From: Pontiellaceae bacterium B12227
GTDB lineage: Bacteria; Verrucomicrobiota; Kiritimatiellia; Kiritimatiellales; Pontiellaceae
Direction of reading: 5' to 3'
Assembly: GCA_029432775.1 (NCBI GenBank)
Contig: JAROAZ010000008.1
Coordinates: forward strand, 62,001-126,000
Length of the DNA stretch: 64,000 bases
A program made the translations under genes and the position numbers. Shown here piece after piece: positions 62,783-64,000 of the stretch. The notes under the pieces were generated by a model, which did no database searches, was not told the origin of the DNA, and worked only from the letters and a program-made list of their open reading frames with translations. Numbering within the stretch: position 1 is the first letter of the stretch; every line of letters begins with the position of its first letter.

Positions 62783-64000
62783 TCATTGCATCCCTCTATC
62801 CACTTTCAGCATGAATTTAAGCAAATATTGCAAGCCAGGGCGTTCGACGCCGCCGTGGTCTTTGCCCTTGAGTTCGTGCAGCTCGACGTTCTTGTGGCCA
62901 TTGAGCTTGAGCATGCGCAGCAGGTAGGCGTTTTCCTCGTAGCGGCCGAGCAGCTCCAGCTCGCGGTCTCCGGTAACAAGCAGCACCGGCGGAGCATCGC
63001 CACGTACATGATTCAGCGGAGCAAGGCCATTGACCACTGGTTTTGCGCGGTCGATACCCTGTTCCTCGCGAACCGCCACATGGGTGATGGCCTGTCCGGC
63101 GAGCGACACGATGCCGGCGAGATCATCTGCATTAATGCTATGGACGGCAAGCCATTGCTTGTCGAGACCGACCATCAGGCTGAGATAGCCCCCCGCCGAT
63201 GCTCCGGCCACAACGATTTTCTTAGGCGATCCGCCCACTCTTTCGATATTCTGATAGACCCAGGCCACGGCCGCCGCGGCATCTTCGATGTATTCCGGAG
63301 CCTTCGCCTGCGGTGCAAGACGGTAATCGACCGCCACCACAGCGAATCCTTTGTTCATCAGTTCGCCGGGAATGTAGCGGTTGCCGCGCTTCAGTCCTCC
63401 GGAGTGAAACCAAACGACTGTGGCAAAATCTTCGGTGCTTTCCGGGTAGTACACATCGAGCTTACAGCGTTCCTGCATATAGCCGGTAACATCCTTCCCC
63501 CGGTACGGAATATCCCGCAGCGTTTTATAGGTGGTGGGCAACTTGGCCGGCGCGGCCTTTTGCGCCGCCGGTTCCACGCCCCCCATGGCGGAGAGGTCGT
63601 TGAAAGCCACGGCATAGTTGTTGCTACCGTGCCCGTCGTCCACCTGAATGTGAAGCCCCGTGAGCTTCGACAGATCCAGCCCCGGTGTGCCGCCTTCTTT
63701 CTGCACCTTATTCGGCGCGTTGAAATATTGGATCAATTCCTGGCGGCCGGGGTAGCAGTTATACCAGGAATAGGCGTTCACCGTGCCGTCCGCATCCTCG
63801 AGCACGACCACGAAACCAACCTCGCCATCCAACACTTCCGCATCGAGCTTCATACGGTCGTGAGCCGAAACATCGAGCGAACCCAAATGAGTGTAGACCC
63901 CTCCAAAATTATTCGCCCGCACCACGCAAGACGTAGCACCCGGCACTACTTCGCTAGTCGCCCAACCTTCGTAGGGCTTGCCCTGCGGTTTCCAATCATC
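62783..64000 (-). CDS. Alpha/beta-hydrolase with N-terminal beta domain, partial
   Basis: The frame is open to the right edge (405 residues seen), so the start lies outside; the GTG at 63946 is internal. The first about 130 residues are a beta-rich domain (LDVSAHDRMKLDAEVLDGEV). The hydrolase follows: WFHSGGLKRG, AGASAGGYLSLMVG with the Ser, GDRELELLGRYEENAY and KDHGGVE with the His. Closely similar to the esterase at 56394 over this domain. Probably a carbohydrate deacylase. Confidence 0.85.
   Translation of the reverse strand, partial: DDWKPQGKPYEGWATSEVVPGATSCVVRANNFGGVYTHLGSLDVSAHDRMKLDAEVLDGEVGFVVVLEDADGTVNAYSWYNCYPGRQELIQYFNAPNKVQKEGGTPGLDLSKLTGLHIQVDDGHGSNNYAVAFNDLSAMGGVEPAAQKAAPAKLPTTYKTLRDIPYRGKDVTGYMQERCKLDVYYPESTEDFATVVWFHSGGLKRGNRYIPGELMNKGFAVVAVDYRLAPQAKAPEYIEDAAAAVAWVYQNIERVGGSPKKIVVAGASAGGYLSLMVGLDKQWLAVHSINADDLAGIVSLAGQAITHVAVREEQGIDRAKPVVNGLAPLNHVRGDAPPVLLVTGDRELELLGRYEENAYLLRMLKLNGHKNVELHELKGKDHGGVERPGLQYLLKFMLKVDRGMQ

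Noticed and set aside
1-64000. CRISPR array
   Set aside because: No regularly spaced direct repeats with unique spacers were seen, and no cas genes; the Cas4-like nuclease at 7425 stands with plasmid genes.

Overview
The window reads as a chromosomal segment of a Kiritimatiellota/PVC-type bacterium (Pontiella-like) that carries two adjacent pieces of foreign DNA. The host-like part is the right end: secreted beta-sandwich proteins, one with a PEP-CTERM tail, an SHD1-type secreted protein, TonB-like membrane-anchored proteins, a GPH-family sugar symporter and two related acyl esterases. That mix is typical of marine polysaccharide degraders of this phylum. The assignment rests on gene content only.

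Element A (window start to about 28.95 kb) looks like an integrative element. It opens with the C-terminal part of a tyrosine recombinase (cut by the window edge), an excisionase-like HTH protein, small Cys-cluster proteins and an AEP-type primase. A secreted beta-helix protein follows on the opposite strand. Next comes a plasmid-type establishment cluster: radC, a PD-(D/E)XK nuclease, an ArdC-like antirestriction protein and small conserved plasmid proteins. Three genes of this cluster sit directly behind a terminator-like hairpin, and radC has one in its leader. The main cargo is a leftward operon of seven genes (28.2 to 10.0 kb): a PLD-SNF2 helicase, an Eco57I-type adenine methyltransferase, a SIR2 protein, a degenerate PLD-like protein, an unknown protein, a DUF6998-like nuclease and a 2515-residue protein joining a cold-shock domain, a DEDDh exonuclease, a RecQ helicase and a UvrD helicase. 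I read it as an antiphage defence operon whose arrangement I cannot match to a named system. A divergent HTH gene lies beside its promoter. A tRNA-Phe(GAA) gene with its 3' end facing element A follows, then a 45-nt 3' remnant of tRNA-Pro(CGG).

Element B (about 29.3 to 52.6 kb) is a prophage or satellite transcribed leftward. It runs from regulators, an ERCC4 nuclease, a DUF2800-type nuclease, an ssDNA-binding-like protein, a family A DNA polymerase and a primase-SF3 helicase, through a candidate iteron origin and a sigma-like protein, to terminase, DUF935 portal, Mu-I-like protease/scaffold, decoration and capsid proteins. Small exported proteins and a holin-like protein end the operon. I find no tail genes, integrase or clear endolysin, so it looks like a head-and-packaging module. 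Three rightward genes are cargo: a repeat protein with its partner, and a PLD-family protein. A 1.7-kb GC-rich block rich in inverted repeats lies before the terminase and seems non-coding.

Element B is also full of dispersed short repeats: variable hairpins with constant tails, TTCCAA-N3-TTGGAA palindromes and other families. Several lie inside reading frames, and some encode signal peptides.
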